Source: Emydura subglobosa
Taxonomy: Eukaryota; Chordata; Testudines; Chelidae
Assembly (NCBI GenBank): GCA_007922225.1
Contig: ML679959.1
Span: 27,880,540-27,944,539, forward strand
DNA: 64,000 bases
Direction: 5' to 3'
Shown here: positions 44,961-57,687 of the stretch, piece after piece
How the letters are laid out: each line of letters starts with the position of its first letter
Numbering within the stretch: position 1 is the stretch's first letter
Translations under genes and position numbers: made by a program
Notes under the pieces: model-generated
What the model saw: only the letters and a program-made list of their open reading frames with translations
Told to the model about the DNA's origin: nothing
Databases searched by the model: none

Positions 44961-45319
44961 GTAAGTCTGGGTGTCTCCTGCTCAGACAGGCCATGGTAAG
45001 AAATGGGATGGACTATGAGCTTTGTGTTCATGGTGACCAACAGAGTCCCATGGTTTGAAATCCCTTAAAACTAAGTCGGCTGTAGCTGTTTGTTCCCAAG
45101 TGGGGAAATGTTTGTCCTACCAACTTGCTGGGTGATTAAAAGGACACAGAGCTGGACCCGACTCTTGCTGAAGTCACTAGGCACCTTCTTCTTGACTTGA
45201 GTGGGAACTGGGTCTGGTTCTTGGAGGATCATGTGCGCAGTGAAACTTGTTGCGCCTTTCCTCGTGGATTTCCTTTGCCACCCGAATGGGTGTCCTAATG
45301 GCTCCTGGGATGGAAGGAT

Positions 45320-45545
45320 AGACTGCTACATAGAACACTGGACTGGGACTTGAGATTTGCCTTAAATTCCTAGCTCGACCACAGACTTCCCATGCGACCG
45401 TAGGCACATCTCTTGATCTGTCCTGTGCCTCAGTTCCCCGCCTGTAAAATGGGGATAGTAGCCGAGGAGTCTTGTGAGGATAAATACGTTAATTATTAGG
45501 AGACATTCAGATGCTATAGGGCTGCCTTTCGAAGCGCAGGGATAG
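45320..45545 (+). repeat. MIR-like SINE, nearly complete (+)
   Basis: In order: 'gaacactggactgggacttg', 'gctcgaccacagacttccca' and 'ctgtgcctcagttccccgcc', then 'tgtaaaatggggatagtagc' and 'gaggataaatacgttaatta'. The tRNA-derived head, core and 3' part are all present. Confidence 0.82.
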
Positions 45546-46254
45546 GAAATGGCCTTGCAGTGGGATGTACAGACCCTGTCCAGCATCAGGCCGGCAGAGG
45601 GTTAACATGTTGGAGCAGGATCATAGCTTCAGTGCCGTTAAATGCCAGGATTATCAGGGAAACTGGCCAAGTGGGGAGAATGGCGGTCCCAGCTTGGGCA
45701 ATTAGGTAATTCCATAGCAAATGTTGTTCTGTCTCTGACCTCTCTGAGAAGAGGGGATGTTAGAGTGATGGTCAAGGTAAAGCTAGTGATACAGCACCAG
45801 GCCTCTAGCTATCATGTCCTGCCTCCCGCTGTACAAGGTCACCGTTGGCAAACTCTGATTTTTAGGCTAAAGAATTCCTCTTTGCCAGCAATCTAAGTAG
45901 GCTGTTATAAATCCATCTGTATCCCAAAGGGAGTAGGTTAACGATGCTCCCCAAGACACCTGAGAAGATGGCGTTGCTGAGGTTAGTGGAAGGGTTCCTA
46001 TCAGATCGATTCTTGTCTTCAGACCCGCATGCCTTGTTCTCATGCTCTGGGCCAGGCAGCCAGGCAGGCCTTTTGGAATGGAGCCGAAGCATGCCTGTTC
46101 ATAGAAACACCAGCCACATTGGTTCTTCCTGGGGTAGCTCATCCATGTCCCACTGGAAAGCCAGAGCGAGATCGGCGCTAGCAACACTGTCTTTGCTTTG
46201 TTTTAAGATTCAAGTAGACTTCCTTTACATGGTACTGTAGTCTAATGGGACATA

Positions 46255-46345
46255 TGCCTGGAGCCAAATTCTGATACACCAGCCTTAATCCAGAGTAACT
46301 CCACACCCTCACTATGGATTTACACAGAGATCAGAAGCTGGCCCT
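46255..46345. repeat. Palindromic amniote repeat
   Basis: 'gagccaaattctgatacacc' at the left end pairs with 'cagagatcagaagctggccc' at the right. 'aatccagagtaactccac' in the centre is a hallmark of the family. Confidence 0.6.
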
Positions 46346-46714
46346 ATGCGTCTATTGCTTTTAATCCACATTTTTTTAAATTGCTGTGAGAGGCTAGAAA
46401 CTCAGCAGTTGGTGCTAATTCAGGAATCCGCAGGATTTTATGTTGCAAAATCTGCTTTCCAGCTTGCAGAAGTAACAAAAACACATCCGTAGAGAGGGCT
46501 AAAGACGAAGATGGAGTGACAAGGGCAAGCAACGATGGAGGGAAAAAAATGCATTTTAGATGAATCCTGGTAGAGGTTTCCAGATTAGAATAAAAGACAA
46601 TTATGGTTCTGTTTCTTTGCTGTTGATTTCATACTTGTATGTTAAGCCCCTTGGTAAATGATACTATTGGGAATGTTCTTATTTGCCATAACACTTCTCT
46701 AGATGACTGTGATA

Positions 46715-46935
46715 AAGGCTTCTAGTGGGTAAAGCACTGGCCTGGGACTCAGGTGACCTGAGCTCAATTCTATATCTGCTATATATATTTCTGGCGTGAC
46801 CTTAGAATTTAGCTCTGTGCCTCAGTTTCCCCATCTGCAAAATGTGAATGATGATACTACTTCCCTACCCGAAAGAGGAATGGGGAGGATAAAGCCATAA
46901 AGGATTGTCAGGTGGTTCAGATGCCGTAGTGACGG
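46715..46935 (+). repeat. MIR-like SINE, nearly complete (+)
   Basis: It begins with the tRNA-derived head 'gtgggtaaagcactggcctg' and 'ggactcaggtgacctgagct', with an RNA polymerase III box-B-like 'gagctcaattc'. It continues through 'ctgtgcctcagtttccccat' and 'ctgcaaaatgtgaatgatga' to 'agatgccgtagtga'. Confidence 0.85.
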
Positions 46936-47159
46936 GGGGGGCGTGACGAACTGGGAATATGTCGGTACAACATGTCAATTCTGGTGATTGTGAAAAACTG
47001 CTGAAACATGAGTGTGTCTATGTATGTGGATCCATCTTTTCTGACAGATGTAGCCAGATGTAGTGAGGGAGGCCTAGTCTCCCTCCTAGACAGATAGGGA
47101 CGGATGCCTTACATAGGAACACACCAGACAGGGACAATGGGGAATACTTTAAATATGGT

Positions 47160-47358
47160 GAGAGTTCCGTTGGCACCTTAAAGAGTAACACATTGATTTG
47201 GGTATAAGCTTTCGTGAGCAGAAATCCATTTTGTCGGATGCATCAGACGGTGGGTTTCTGCCCACGGAAGCTTACGCCCAAATCAATGTGTTAGTCTTTA
47301 AGGTGCCACAGAGCTCTCGCTAAAAACAGACTAACACGGCTACCGCTCTGGAACTTTA
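47160..47358. mobile_element. Regular fold-back element, 'aacacggct' family
   Basis: Two 46-bp arms, 47171-47216 and 47263-47308, are reverse complements with 42 of 46 bases matching. The central part 'tcggatgcatcagacggtgg' separates them. The right tail 'cagactaacacggctaccgc' 'tctggaac' is shared with 25580-25732 and 34355-34422. It has no open frame. The high arm identity indicates a younger insertion than the other two. Confidence 0.8.
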
Positions 47359-47429
47359 AATACGGATGATGGTACTCAGGTTATGCTAAAAAGCAGCTCA
47401 ATCCTTGGAAATCAAGTGGTGCTTACCCG

Positions 47430-48000
47430 CTGAAGGGAGGGGGGAAGGTCGGAGCGGTGGAAACTTGCCAGAAGAGGAACAAAAGAGACCTGGTGACCAA
47501 GTGGGGTTTAAATAAAGAAAGACACAGGAGCAGGGAGCCAGGCAGGAAGAGGACACATGGGGCAGGAGGGACCCAGATCACAGAAGCTGGGTGAAGGGCT
47601 TCAGAAGGGAGAGATTGCCCAGCAAATAGCAGCCTCACAAAGTAGAGGGCAACCTACAGGACTCAGACCCCAGCCCAAAGAACGCCCTGGGATAGTGTGG
47701 AAACGGAGCCAGGGACGTGTGTGCAAGGCTTGTTGTTCTGTGTGAGCTGCCACTCAGTGTAAAGGGCAGGAAGGCGCTAGGCTGTGCAGCGCGTGTGCGG
47801 GTGTGTGCTGGCTCCGTTACAGCTTCTGCATGCCCCTGGGAGAGCTAAACTGTAACCAGAGGCTTAGGTGGAGTTCTGACTGAGAGAGTGGTGTGTCTGC
47901 CTCGCTGGGATGTCTCGGGGGTCAGTGCTGGTCCCGGCGGCTGAGGAGCCCCATATCCGAGAAGGGTTAGCAGCCTGAGAGTCGCCACCCCCACTGTGAT
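47430..48000. repeat. Purine-rich LTR-like dispersed sequence
   Basis: Purine-rich phrasing ('cagggagccaggcaggaaga', 'acccagatcacagaagctgg', 'cggagccagggacgtgtgtg') resembles 26640-27230. 'gggtttaaataaagaaagac' contains AATAAA. It may be an LTR internal or R/U5 portion. No ends were found. Confidence 0.3.
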
Positions 48001-49244
48001 TAAACAGCTCCTTAGCCTGAGTCCCAGAAATGCAAGTCAGCTGACATGGGCCAGCCGCGTCTGTCTAGTTGCAATGTAGACATGCACTGAGTCTCTTTGC
48101 TGGCTGGGAAGAAAGGATTTTGGTGATCTCAGAAGTGACTAAAAACGGAGGTTAGAATGGAGATACTTCTGCAGCCAGTCGCCGTCACTCCCAGAGCGCT
48201 GACATACCTGCCCGGTGGGTGCAGGGACATTCAGCGTGGGACGAGGCTTTGCACCGGCCGTTCTGTGATTTCTCTGTGGAGCACGCGTTGTCAGCAGGAG
48301 ATGGGCTAGCTGCATGGCTGGGGGAAGGCAAAGGGCAGTCTGCTTTTCTGCTTGCATTCCCTCTCCCAGCAAGTGTGTATGTGTGTGTGAGAGAGGCACA
48401 AACACAGGCTCCCTCCCGCCAGCGTCAATGGATTAATTTGCGAGCGGCTCATCCCTTTAAAACAGAGGTTGCTAAGCTCTTCGCTGGCTTCCTCTCAGTG
48501 GATGTTAGCGGCGTTGCCTCTTCAGTGCTGTGACTCATCTGCTAAGGAAATGTCCAGCTAAAAAGGACAGGGAGGGTTTTTTTGTTGTTGTTGGTTTTTT
48601 TTGAGTGCGTGTAGAGACAAACCTTTGAAAAGGCGGAATTTTTGCCAGGAGAGGGTGCTGCTTCCAATAGCTCCACTCTATTCTTTAGTGAGAATCACAG
48701 CTGCCATGTGCCTTTAAAAAAAACCAAACAAACCTCCTTTCAGTGTTCCTGAGAACTAACGCAGGCCTAGGAGGAGGAAAAAAACTTATTCAGCCTTCCT
48801 TTAGCACTAGGTTTTGATAATTGCTGGCCTGCCGGCTCAGGTGGGCGATACCAAGGAATGACTTCAAGTATTTGGGGCATTGGAGTTGGAAATGAACGGT
48901 GGCTCTAGCTGGTTCTTTCAAGTAGTGCTTCAGGCTGCGCATGTTTGATTCAATCCAAGGGTCTCCTTCTGCAGGTTTCTTCCGCTTCTAGAGCCTGAAG
49001 TATAAAGTCGAAGCCGATTTGTCCAAATCACCATGATAAGAAACTCCCTTGTATGTGAAGCTAAACCATGTACCCCAGTGTAAATGAATTACCCGCTAAC
49101 TTAACCCTCTTACCCAAACCTCATTTGATCAGAATGCTGTTGATATCTTTAAAACATTTTGCTGAAACAGGGTTCTGCTGTGTTCTTTGTTAAAATCAAA
49201 CCAAATAAATGTTATCTCTGTGTTTAAATGCTCACTTATACTTT
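48000..49244. other. Intronic sequence, unassigned
   Basis: No gene or nameable repeat is seen. The 48200-48540 part is GC-richer than its surroundings with several CpGs, and its open frame shows no domain. Confidence 0.5.
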
Positions 49245-49264
49245 GTGTGTGTGTGTGTGTGTGT
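49245..49264. repeat. (GT)10 microsatellite
   Basis: Ten GT units, followed by a purine/pyrimidine-alternating AT-rich stretch ('atatatat'-like to 49355) that could extend unusual DNA structure. Confidence 0.9.
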
Positions 49265-49802
49265 AAATACACATAATGCAAGAGTGTTTATAAAGCATAT
49301 ATATGAGAATATATAATATGTGGGTGTGTGAAATAGACTGGAAATATATATATAGCTGGAGAATAAACACACATTTTATCCCAGCTATTTTTTCTTCCAT
49401 CATGTGAGTAGTATGACCAGTAAGTCCAGCAATATAAGTGGGGGAAAGGGAGAAGGCGAAGTTGTGTTGAGTATTTCTTCCAATCAGACCCTGATGCAAT
49501 TCATCTTATAAGCAAGCATATGTTTTGTTTCACAATGCCAAACCGCAGTCTATTTTAAATCTTCAATGAACCTCTGTTCTCATTTCTGTAAGGTTTCAGG
49601 CCCTACTCTCTTCCAAATAGACAAAGATGCTGATTATAACCTGCTAATTTTACTGAAACTAGAAATGTTTTAATTGTACGGCATAAGTTAGTCTTGCATC
49701 TAATCTCTCTGCCTGGCTATTAATATCTTGCTATGTTGTATTATACGGCTCTTAATATCAAAGCACCCTGGGCAAGGGGGTAGGAGGGAAGCACGGCTAT
49801 AA

Positions 49803-50100
49803 ATAGGCTTGGCAGAACTCCATTTTTATTTTTTTAGACTTTTAACCAATAATATCTGTGTTTGTTTTTAAGCATTTTTAATTATTTTTATCAATTTACA
49901 TTTTCAGTGGCATGAAATTGTGGGAACATCTGACAATTATGTAATAGTCTCGTAGATTCACAAGCAATTTCTGTACATTTCAATGATTATCCATGGAAAT
50001 ATTGTTGCCAGTTTTGGTGCGTCTAGTGAAATGGATGTTAATCAACATACACTGAGATTTAAAAAATCTAATCCTTCGCAGTTTAGATATAAGCAATGAC
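49803..50100 (+). repeat. Dispersed AT-rich repeat, copy 2
   Basis: The direct-orientation partner of 40769-41110. It starts 'ataggcttggcagaactcca', includes 'tcagtggcatgaaattgtgg', 'atccatggaaatattgttgc' and 'cagttttggtgcgtctagtg', and ends at 'aaatctaatccttcgc'. A reverse MIR-like SINE piece ('gtgctaggtgctgcatg') follows at about 50115-50190. Confidence 0.65.
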
Positions 50101-52429
50101 CCATTTAAAAATTATGATTACTTATTTATTATGTGTATTACCTATATTATAGTCGTGCCTAAAATGTGCTAGGTGCTGCATGGACTGAGTTCTTTGGCAT
50201 GGCTTTTCCTCTGTGTTGGACATCACTGAGCGCGTTGGAAGTAAGATTGGGATAGAGACGATAAAGAAAAATAGGAAAACCCATAGGAAGACTAGACAGA
50301 AAGCTGCCGACTGTTGGTGCCTAATGTAGACCCGATACTGGCCAAAAGGGAGTAGGAGAGTTGTTATGTCCAAGGTTAGAGTATTTAGGCAGAGGAAAAG
50401 GAGGTTTGATGAATGGCCATTCTGCCACTGGTGCACCGGGGTGCTGCCCCATCCAGGAAAGGAAGCAATGAGCTCTCTTCTTCCCAATTTGAAGTACCAT
50501 TCACAGCTGTTAACTTGACAGACTGGCTCTTCCACAAAGGATCTCTTCAGGAAAAGTTGTGCTAATCTCCCAGGCTGTGAAGTCCACATTGCAGGAAGGA
50601 ATGGCAAAGCAGCATCCAATACTTAACTGAACTATTGAGTTCCTGGCCATTGACCACAGCACTGTACTGAAGGGTACTTCTAAAAGATCAGCTGAAGCTA
50701 ATTACAGCGCCCTGCCTAAGATGTTGACCTGGCTTCCTGTTTGAAGATGAAATTTTAAGGGATGAAACCTTTCAGTAAAGCCAGGGGAGGTGGAGCATTA
50801 CAGAGAGCAGGAGTTTGTAGAGAGAAGGACCAACATTCGTATTTGATGCTTTAAGCTCGTCTGTATTCTATGATGATGAGTTCGGTTTTAGTTGAACAAC
50901 ATGCTAGGAAGTAGAGGGAACTGTGGAATAGTGAGGTACTGATTTTGGAGTCTGGTCTCTTTGATTTTTTCCATCAAGTAGGGCTGTGCAAAGCACACTC
51001 ACTTTTTTACTTTTTGATAAATTTAGCCCTTCTGTGGTTGAACATTTTGCACTGCTGTAATGGCAGCTGTGCTGCTGCCAAGTAACTGCCGACTGCTGCA
51101 AAACTCCAAGAGCTAAAGCAACATTCCTTCCTCGCCCGCTTAGTTCCCATCGGTGAAGAAAAACAAAGCTTTGTCCTCCCCTCTCCACGACAGGCCGAAA
51201 ATGTTGCCTTTGCAAAGAACATAGAGCACAGTGACTGAGCAATCCTGAGTGCTTGTGAAATGACCACTGGGAAAATGTCATTTTAGTCTGAGGTTGGAAG
51301 GGATTCATCCTAGGAGAGAGGGGTGCATGTTACTTTAAAAGTCTGACTGCTGTTAAGTTCCATCTTAGCAGAGCTGTTTTCCATAATAGTATTTTTCTGT
51401 TTTGTTTTGCTGATGGAACTGTAGCAAGCCGGTAGTCTCTAATGCACAGGGGAGCAGGTAGGAATGAATCTGATGGGGGAGAGGTTATATAACAGTTTTA
51501 AATAAATATATATATATCTGCTAATGTCTCTTGATCCAGACCAACAGCTCCCTTGCTATTCAGTAACCCACTCCCCCTTCCTGGGGAGACGCCAGGCAGG
51601 TGTACTAGATATTGTGCTCCGTGCTAAAGAAGTGGCCCATTGGAGGGGTGAGTGTGGAATGTTGAAATTTTAGCCACCAGGACAGAGCTAGCTCTGTGTG
51701 TGAGAAGCAAGGAGCAGCTTGTCCAGATGTGTCCTCCCATTCAGAAATCCAGTTTACAGGGTCAGACCCAAAACATCCACCTGTCAGTTCTCAGGGAGCC
51801 CTTGCCAAGTTTTCAGTGGGTACCGTTGGCTTTGCCTGGCGTTTCGGGTGCAATAAGACTCAAAATCTCAAAGTGAAACTGAGCCTGAACCATTGACTTT
51901 TACAGGGTCTATATACATGTGTTTGTCTGAAACTTCAGTCCAGTTTGCCAGACTCTTTGGGAGACTTGGATCCTTGCAAGCTTCTGTTCTGGAAGGTAGT
52001 GTGTAAACCAAGAGAAATGGCAACCAATCCTTTCCTTCCTTCCTTAGCAACTGGTGCGGAGCACACAGCTGAACATTGTTGGAATGCAGTATGAATCGAA
52101 GAAATAAAGACTTAAATATTTATTTTATTTGATAATCTCAGTGAGTTTTGCAGACTCAAATAAAAACTAAATAAACCCCTCAACCCTGTACTTTGTTTAA
52201 AAAAAAGAAATTCCTTAGCTTGCAAAAGTATCATTGTTGTTATAACTAAAAGAGCTTTAAAGATCTAATTTGCTTTCCTCAAGTGATGCTATCCGTTTAA
52301 CTTCTGCACTTCACTCAGCTTGGACAAGGAAAATAGTCAGGTTCACTTTCTTTTTCTCTTGTCAGTCTCACTCTGGTTTTCATGGAACCTAGGCAGGAAG
52401 ACACACCTGAATTCAGGAAGCCCTTCAGT

Positions 52430-52970
52430 CTGTGCTTGTCACGTTTGAAGTCAATAGGACTTAAGCACATGCATAAAAGTTGAGTACATGTTGAAGTGCT
52501 GTCAGGAATTGAGGCTGTGATGTCTTGCTTCTGTATGTAGGTTTCGAACACATTTGACTTCACAAAAGAGTTTTTACAATGTTCTTGTTCAGATGCGGTT
52601 TTGTAAAATTGTTTGTTTTGACAAAACCTCCGTCTTTTATCAAAATGGCTTGACTGTGTCCCTTTTAATAATCTCTTTATTAAACTGTCACAACATACTG
52701 GCTAGCCTGGGACAGAAAAGAGGAAGTGAGACATAACGGAAGGTCAGAGACAATTAAATGGTCCAAAGAAGAAGATTGTGGAAGAAAACAGAGTATGTGC
52801 AACTCCAGCTTTTGAAAATGATGTTACAGAAAAGAGGTGGATTTCAGAGCTAAGGCCTCAATTCAGCTAGGTCCCTAAGCATGTGCATAAATCTCATGGA
52901 AGATTAAATATGGGTGAAATTAAGCACATGCTCTTAACTGGATGCTAATTGTCCAAGAGGGTCACCAATA
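52430..52970. repeat. Two palindromic-repeat pieces
   Basis: At 52430-52495, 'gaagtcaataggacttaagc' and 'acatgcataaaagttgagta'. At 52855-52970, 'aattcagctaggtccctaag', 'catgtgcataaat' and 'gaaattaagcacatgctctt'. Both match the 'AAGCACTTAAGCACATGC' amniote palindrome that also occurs at 25950-26050. Sequence between them is unassigned. Confidence 0.5.
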
Positions 52971-53044
52971 TGCTGTCTGTCTATCTGTATTTTATTTCAT
53001 ACCATGTTTTTTCTATACTAGCTTATTCCTTGGCTTTGTTCATT

Positions 53045-53250
53045 TAGGTCTACACATAGTTGTTGTATCAATTTACCGATGTTGATTAGGGTTGTAATTT
53101 TATTCTGATACAGTGAAAGTGTTCCATCCCCTTGTGCAGACACAGTTACACTGGTATAAAGGTGTTTACACTAATGTGTCTTATTCTCATACTTTTAATT
53201 TCCAAACTGATACAGATCAGCTAGTACAAAAACTGAGTATAGACAAGCCT
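53045..53250. mobile_element. MITE-like element, AGGTCTACAC/TAGACAAGCCT ends
   Basis: The termini 'aggtctacacatag' and 'gagtatagacaagcct' are imperfect inverted repeats. The interior has 'ttacactggtataaaggtgt', typical of a sauropsid family of small non-autonomous elements. No transposase is present. Confidence 0.55.
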
Positions 53251-53279
53251 TTACAAATGCCATTGAGCCTTCGTTTCTA

Positions 53280-53960
53280 ATGTTCATCGATTCCGAGAGT
53301 TTACAGCCAGAAGAGATGATTATATCCCCCACTTCTCTTGGCAGTTTTTTTCCAAGTGGTTTTTTTCCCAATGGGTAATCATCCTCGCTGTTAATTTGTG
53401 CCCAATTTTTAATTGGAATTTGTCTGGCTCCGATGTCCAGCCATTCATTCTTGCCTTTCCTCCACTAGATTAAAGATCCCTTTAGTACCTGGTGTTTTCT
53501 CTCCCATGAAGGTACTTAAACACCATAATGAAGTCATCTCTCAATCTTCTTTTTGATCAGCTAAATAGAGTGAGCTCTTGAAATCTTTCACTGCCAGGCA
53601 TTTTATCTAGCTGTCAAATCATTTTTGTGGCTCTTTTCTGTCCCCCGTCCAAATTCCCAACATCCTTTTAAAGAGGTGGACACTAGAACTGTACACAGTA
53701 TTCCAGTAACAGTCACACCGATGCTGTATATGGAAATGAATCATCTCCCACCTGCTGCTAACTAGTACCTTGTTTATACATCTAAGGATAGCATTAGCTC
53801 TTTTTGACACAGCCTCACGCTGGGAGCTCAAGTTGAGTTGCTTGTCCACTGTGACCCCAAATCCTTTTCAGAGTCGATGCTTTGCAGGCTATTGTCTGTA
53901 CGTATCTTTGTCTCCAGATGTATAATTTAAGTGATTGATGGGGAGAAAATAACTGCCATA
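53280..53960 (-). mobile_element. CR1-type LINE 3' region (-), older subfamily
   Basis: Running left to right it reads like reverse-complement CR1 3' sequence: 'gtctggctccgatgtccagc', 'catgaaggtacttaaacacc', 'ttttctgtcccccgtccaaa', 'gaggtggacactagaactgt acacagtattccag' and 'tgtccactgtgaccccaaat'. The last phrases are hallmarks of a long-UTR CR1 subfamily. About 650 bp of it is retained. It is diverged, and its ORF2 part is not readable. Confidence 0.8.
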
Positions 53961-56784
53961 GATTTTCCTGATGTGATTTCTCTGCTGATAGAATTTTGTG
54001 GAGGGGCTTTTAAAATAAGTCCTGTTAATCAGTTATACTGTATACAAGTTTCTTGTCTTATCACTTATAAGTTACAGTCCACTCTTGTTTGATAGTGGAA
54101 TTCACTTAAAGTTTGGAACAAGAGTTTAATAAGCCGTTGCACAAAATTTTAATAAGAAACTGGTCCAGTACAAGAAGGTTATTTTACAATAATTTTATCA
54201 CTTTGTTTGACCATTCAGTTTATTAAAAAGAATCCTTGAAAGCAAGTGAATACAGAAACATGCAGCCCTCTCGTGTGTGTGCATGCATGTGTACTGCCTT
54301 TCAAATGGTCATTCTGAAGGTTCCCCCAAACACTTCTCAAACAATGGTGAAATCATTTCACCTGAAATGCAGCCAAATCTCGGGTGGAACAGAAAAACTA
54401 TTCAGCAGCAAACAGCAACATTCCACAACAGTTTAGGACAGGAGCTGATAAAGACCAACCTAGCCAACTAAAACTGCAGGGGGAATTGAGATCTGGCTAG
54501 CACATGGAAGTTAACATCATCAGCTTTTGCAAAGTGCCATGGGATCTTTAATAACTGTAAGCGAGCAGGGGTTTTTACCTCTTGTACTATGGGTTCAGTA
54601 TGTGAAAAGACCCCCTTTGGCTAACGTGAGCCCCTGATGAGCTGTTAGGTTGCTGTATTTATTGCGTTTTGTGACTATATATATTGGGGGTAATTGGTTG
54701 CTATTTGGTTGTGGTACCCATCAGAGATGGATGGTGAAATATCCAATATCTAGTTTGAGTTCCCAGTTATTCTGCAGGCAACATACTGTGCAGGGAACAT
54801 CAATTCAACTCAGTGGCTAATTAAAGAATAGTTTGTGATGAGACTGGAACATATTTTAAGTTGGTGGGGGGAATAGGCAAGGAAATAGGAAAATGTTACA
54901 GTGGCCATACTTCTCAAAAATGAGCCCTAATGGAATTTTTATTAATGAAAAGAAAAAGATGATATTCCCTGCTACTATGAAGTTAGCTATAGTTGCCGAC
55001 GGTCTTGCTGGTTCAGAAGGGTTTCATGGCCGGCTGATGGGCTTTATCTTGCCCATGAATAGAGAGGAGCGTCGTCCTGCAGAAAACGTAAAAAGAAAAC
55101 ATAACACATTCCATTTTCTATTGTATATTCTGCTGATGAACAAAACCGTTTTACTAATTCAGTTTAATTCCCAAGGACGAGCGATTGTAAGTCCACCTGG
55201 AGACTATTAAATTGCCTTAATGGAAAAATAAACTAGTTTTATCCCTCCCCACCCCGTTTAGTTTTTAGATATCTTGATGACCCTTCTTAGTTTAATACAC
55301 TTTTCAGCTGGCTGCAGGTTTTGCATCTGGTAGCACTTAACGTACACAAGCATATTGAAGCTTCTGATCAGGCATGTTAAGTAAACCAGCAAATAGGCAT
55401 TGGCTTCACACCCCATTGAGGTGCTGGGTCTGCCACTGTGGCCAATGTCAGATCATTGGAACGGCTTCTCTTCTTTTCTCTAGGCAGCAGCTAATGTATT
55501 GCTCTCTCTCACTGGATGTACAGCTAGGCCTCCAGAGGCAGTGACGTGTGTGGCCCTCTAGTCTAAACCTATTTCAAATGCCGGCCTATGGTGGATATTA
55601 GATCTAGTGAGATTTGAGCACCTAGTTCAGCCTTGAAACATGAGCCCTAATCCAGCCCAGATTTAAGCACAGTTGTTCTCTCAACCCCGTTTTAGTGTGT
55701 GTGCCTGTTCACGCTGTCCAGCCAGCATAGCAGTGGAAGAGCAAGATGGGCACTGTTCTGTTTCAGGGATCTTCAGCAGAGCTGTTCTGCGAGCCCCAGT
55801 TGTAGGGTGACGGTATAGGAGGCAGAAAGAGAGACCGCACTTTGATTTCCTGCTCCCCTCTGGAATTTGCGGGGCTGCTGGCAGTTAGAAATCTCTTCAT
55901 GCCACTCGTACATGGAGCAATTTCATCTGGAATCACTGAGCAAGAGCCAATACAGACCTCCGCATTGTCATTTTTCGAGTCACTTTTCGGACTGTAATTT
56001 TGCTACAAGCTGTCTCCTGCGTTGTCTAGCGGCTGCTGCAGCCTCCGTCTCAAACGAGTTTTCTCCCCCTCTTCCCCCCAATACTGGTGCTCTGGGGGGG
56101 GTCCCAGACATGCCATTCAGAGTTTTAAGGGTTAATTATTAATTGTCTGTAGACATGCTTCTGCACCTATTCCATGGCAAACACCACGGATAATCTGCCT
56201 TCAGCACCTGGCCCAGCAGGTCAGTAGGAAACACGGTGGAAAGCACAGAATCCTTTTAGCTGAGCTCTGCCAGTGAAGAGTTTTTCCGGGGCAGAAGCTT
56301 GCTTGCTTTCTCCTCCCTTACTGGATATGCAGTTGAGAGCCCCCAGAGCCAAAAGCTTCCACCAAACCACACCTCCGACACTTGCCGTGCAGGGGCCCAG
56401 TCCATTAGCGTCAGGCCCCGAAGCTCCTTGGAAAGAGATGCGGTATTGGAGGGCTCTCTGGCATGCTGTTCTGCTTGTCCGTCTGCCATGGCGCCTCAGC
56501 TCCCCAGCATGTGAGGTAACCAGCTGGCCAGGTTGGACAGGCTCTGGGCACCATGCAGAGGTGCAGAAACGCAGATTCAATGGCTCCTTGCCCAGGCGTC
56601 CTCATCGGGGCAAGTCATTTCAGATCAAGGCTACGGATTTAATTACGAGGGTTTGGACTGATTGTCCGAGGGATTAGATCTGGTGATTGTATGGGGCTCG
56701 ATAGCCTGGACAGCTGCTTCTGTTCTTCTGAGGTGCACCATCAGGACCAGGAAGCTTGGATATGAAAATGGAAGCACCATGCGG

Positions 56785-57030
56785 GAGGCAGGGTGGCCTA
56801 GTGGATAGGGTAACAGCCGAGGTCTCAGGAAGATCTGGATTCTGTGCCCACCTGACCTGCTTGGGCAAGTCACTTCCTCTCTCTATGCCTGTTTTCCCTT
56901 CCCACTGCTGTCCACACTAGACTGTAAACTCCTCAGGGCAGGGACTGGCTCTTACTCCAATTGCGAGGGGGGCCCGATCTCCAGGGAGACCGACAGGTGC
57001 TTCTGTGACACTGGATAATGAGGAATAAAG
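56785..57030 (+). repeat. MIR/CORE SINE, nearly complete (+)
   Basis: The head 'gggtggcctagtggataggg' with 'gtctcaggaagatctggatt', core 'cttgggcaagtcacttcctc tctctatgcctgttttccc' and 3' part 'actagactgtaaactcctca gggcagggactgg' are in normal order. It is one of the best-preserved SINEs here. Confidence 0.85.
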
Positions 57031-57687
57031 CCTCCATGCTTTTTTCCCCCCTCTGTCTCAAACAATGCAGGAAAGACTTTATGGCAGCCCTGTTGCCTAT
57101 TCATCGTTCGCTATGGCTAGGGCTCCTGAGGCATGCGCTGTGAATGATGGTCTGTCAGCCAGAGATGCAGACTGCTTGATTGACATTCAAGATGGTATTT
57201 CTATGAATTTGCCTGCATGACTTTGTCCAGAAATGTTCAGCTCTCTACCGCTTCTGTGACCTGCGAGGGGCGTCTGATATGGGCTTCCAGCCAGGGCTCG
57301 GTGGGGGAAGCTTCTGTGATGAGGGAGAGCTTAGTGCCCGTGATACGCTGGGTGTAGCCTGCCAGATGCAATCAGCTGGGTAGCCACATTGTCTTATCAG
57401 CTCACAAACCTGTAAGGAAGAAGGTGGCAGCCAGGCAGCATTCTGTGTCCTGACACTTCCTAAATGGACCAGTATTGCTGACTGCCGAGGATGTATATTG
57501 CACCACCAAGACAAGAAGCCATCCCCTGGCATTGGGCGTGAATCCAGAATGCTGCAGAACCCAGCTGTCAGAGGAAAGGCACTGAGGAATACATCCCGCA
57601 TCCAGGGCAAGGTTGTAGACTGACCATGTAGAGCTGTCTGGGCCACGCTTAGCAAATGATCCTACCACTCGCCTGTCTGTCTGCCCC

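Noticed and set aside
46715..46760. A tRNA gene (box-B-like sequence)
   Set aside because: No cloverleaf can be formed; it is the tRNA-derived head of a MIR-type SINE.
25580..47358. CRISPR-like spaced repeats
   Set aside because: The repeated tails are single, kilobases apart and part of fold-back transposon remnants in a vertebrate intron.
50122..50619. 165-codon - strand open frame with a hydrophobic segment
   Set aside because: No recognisable domain, partly made of a reverse SINE fragment, no splice or promoter support. Likely chance.
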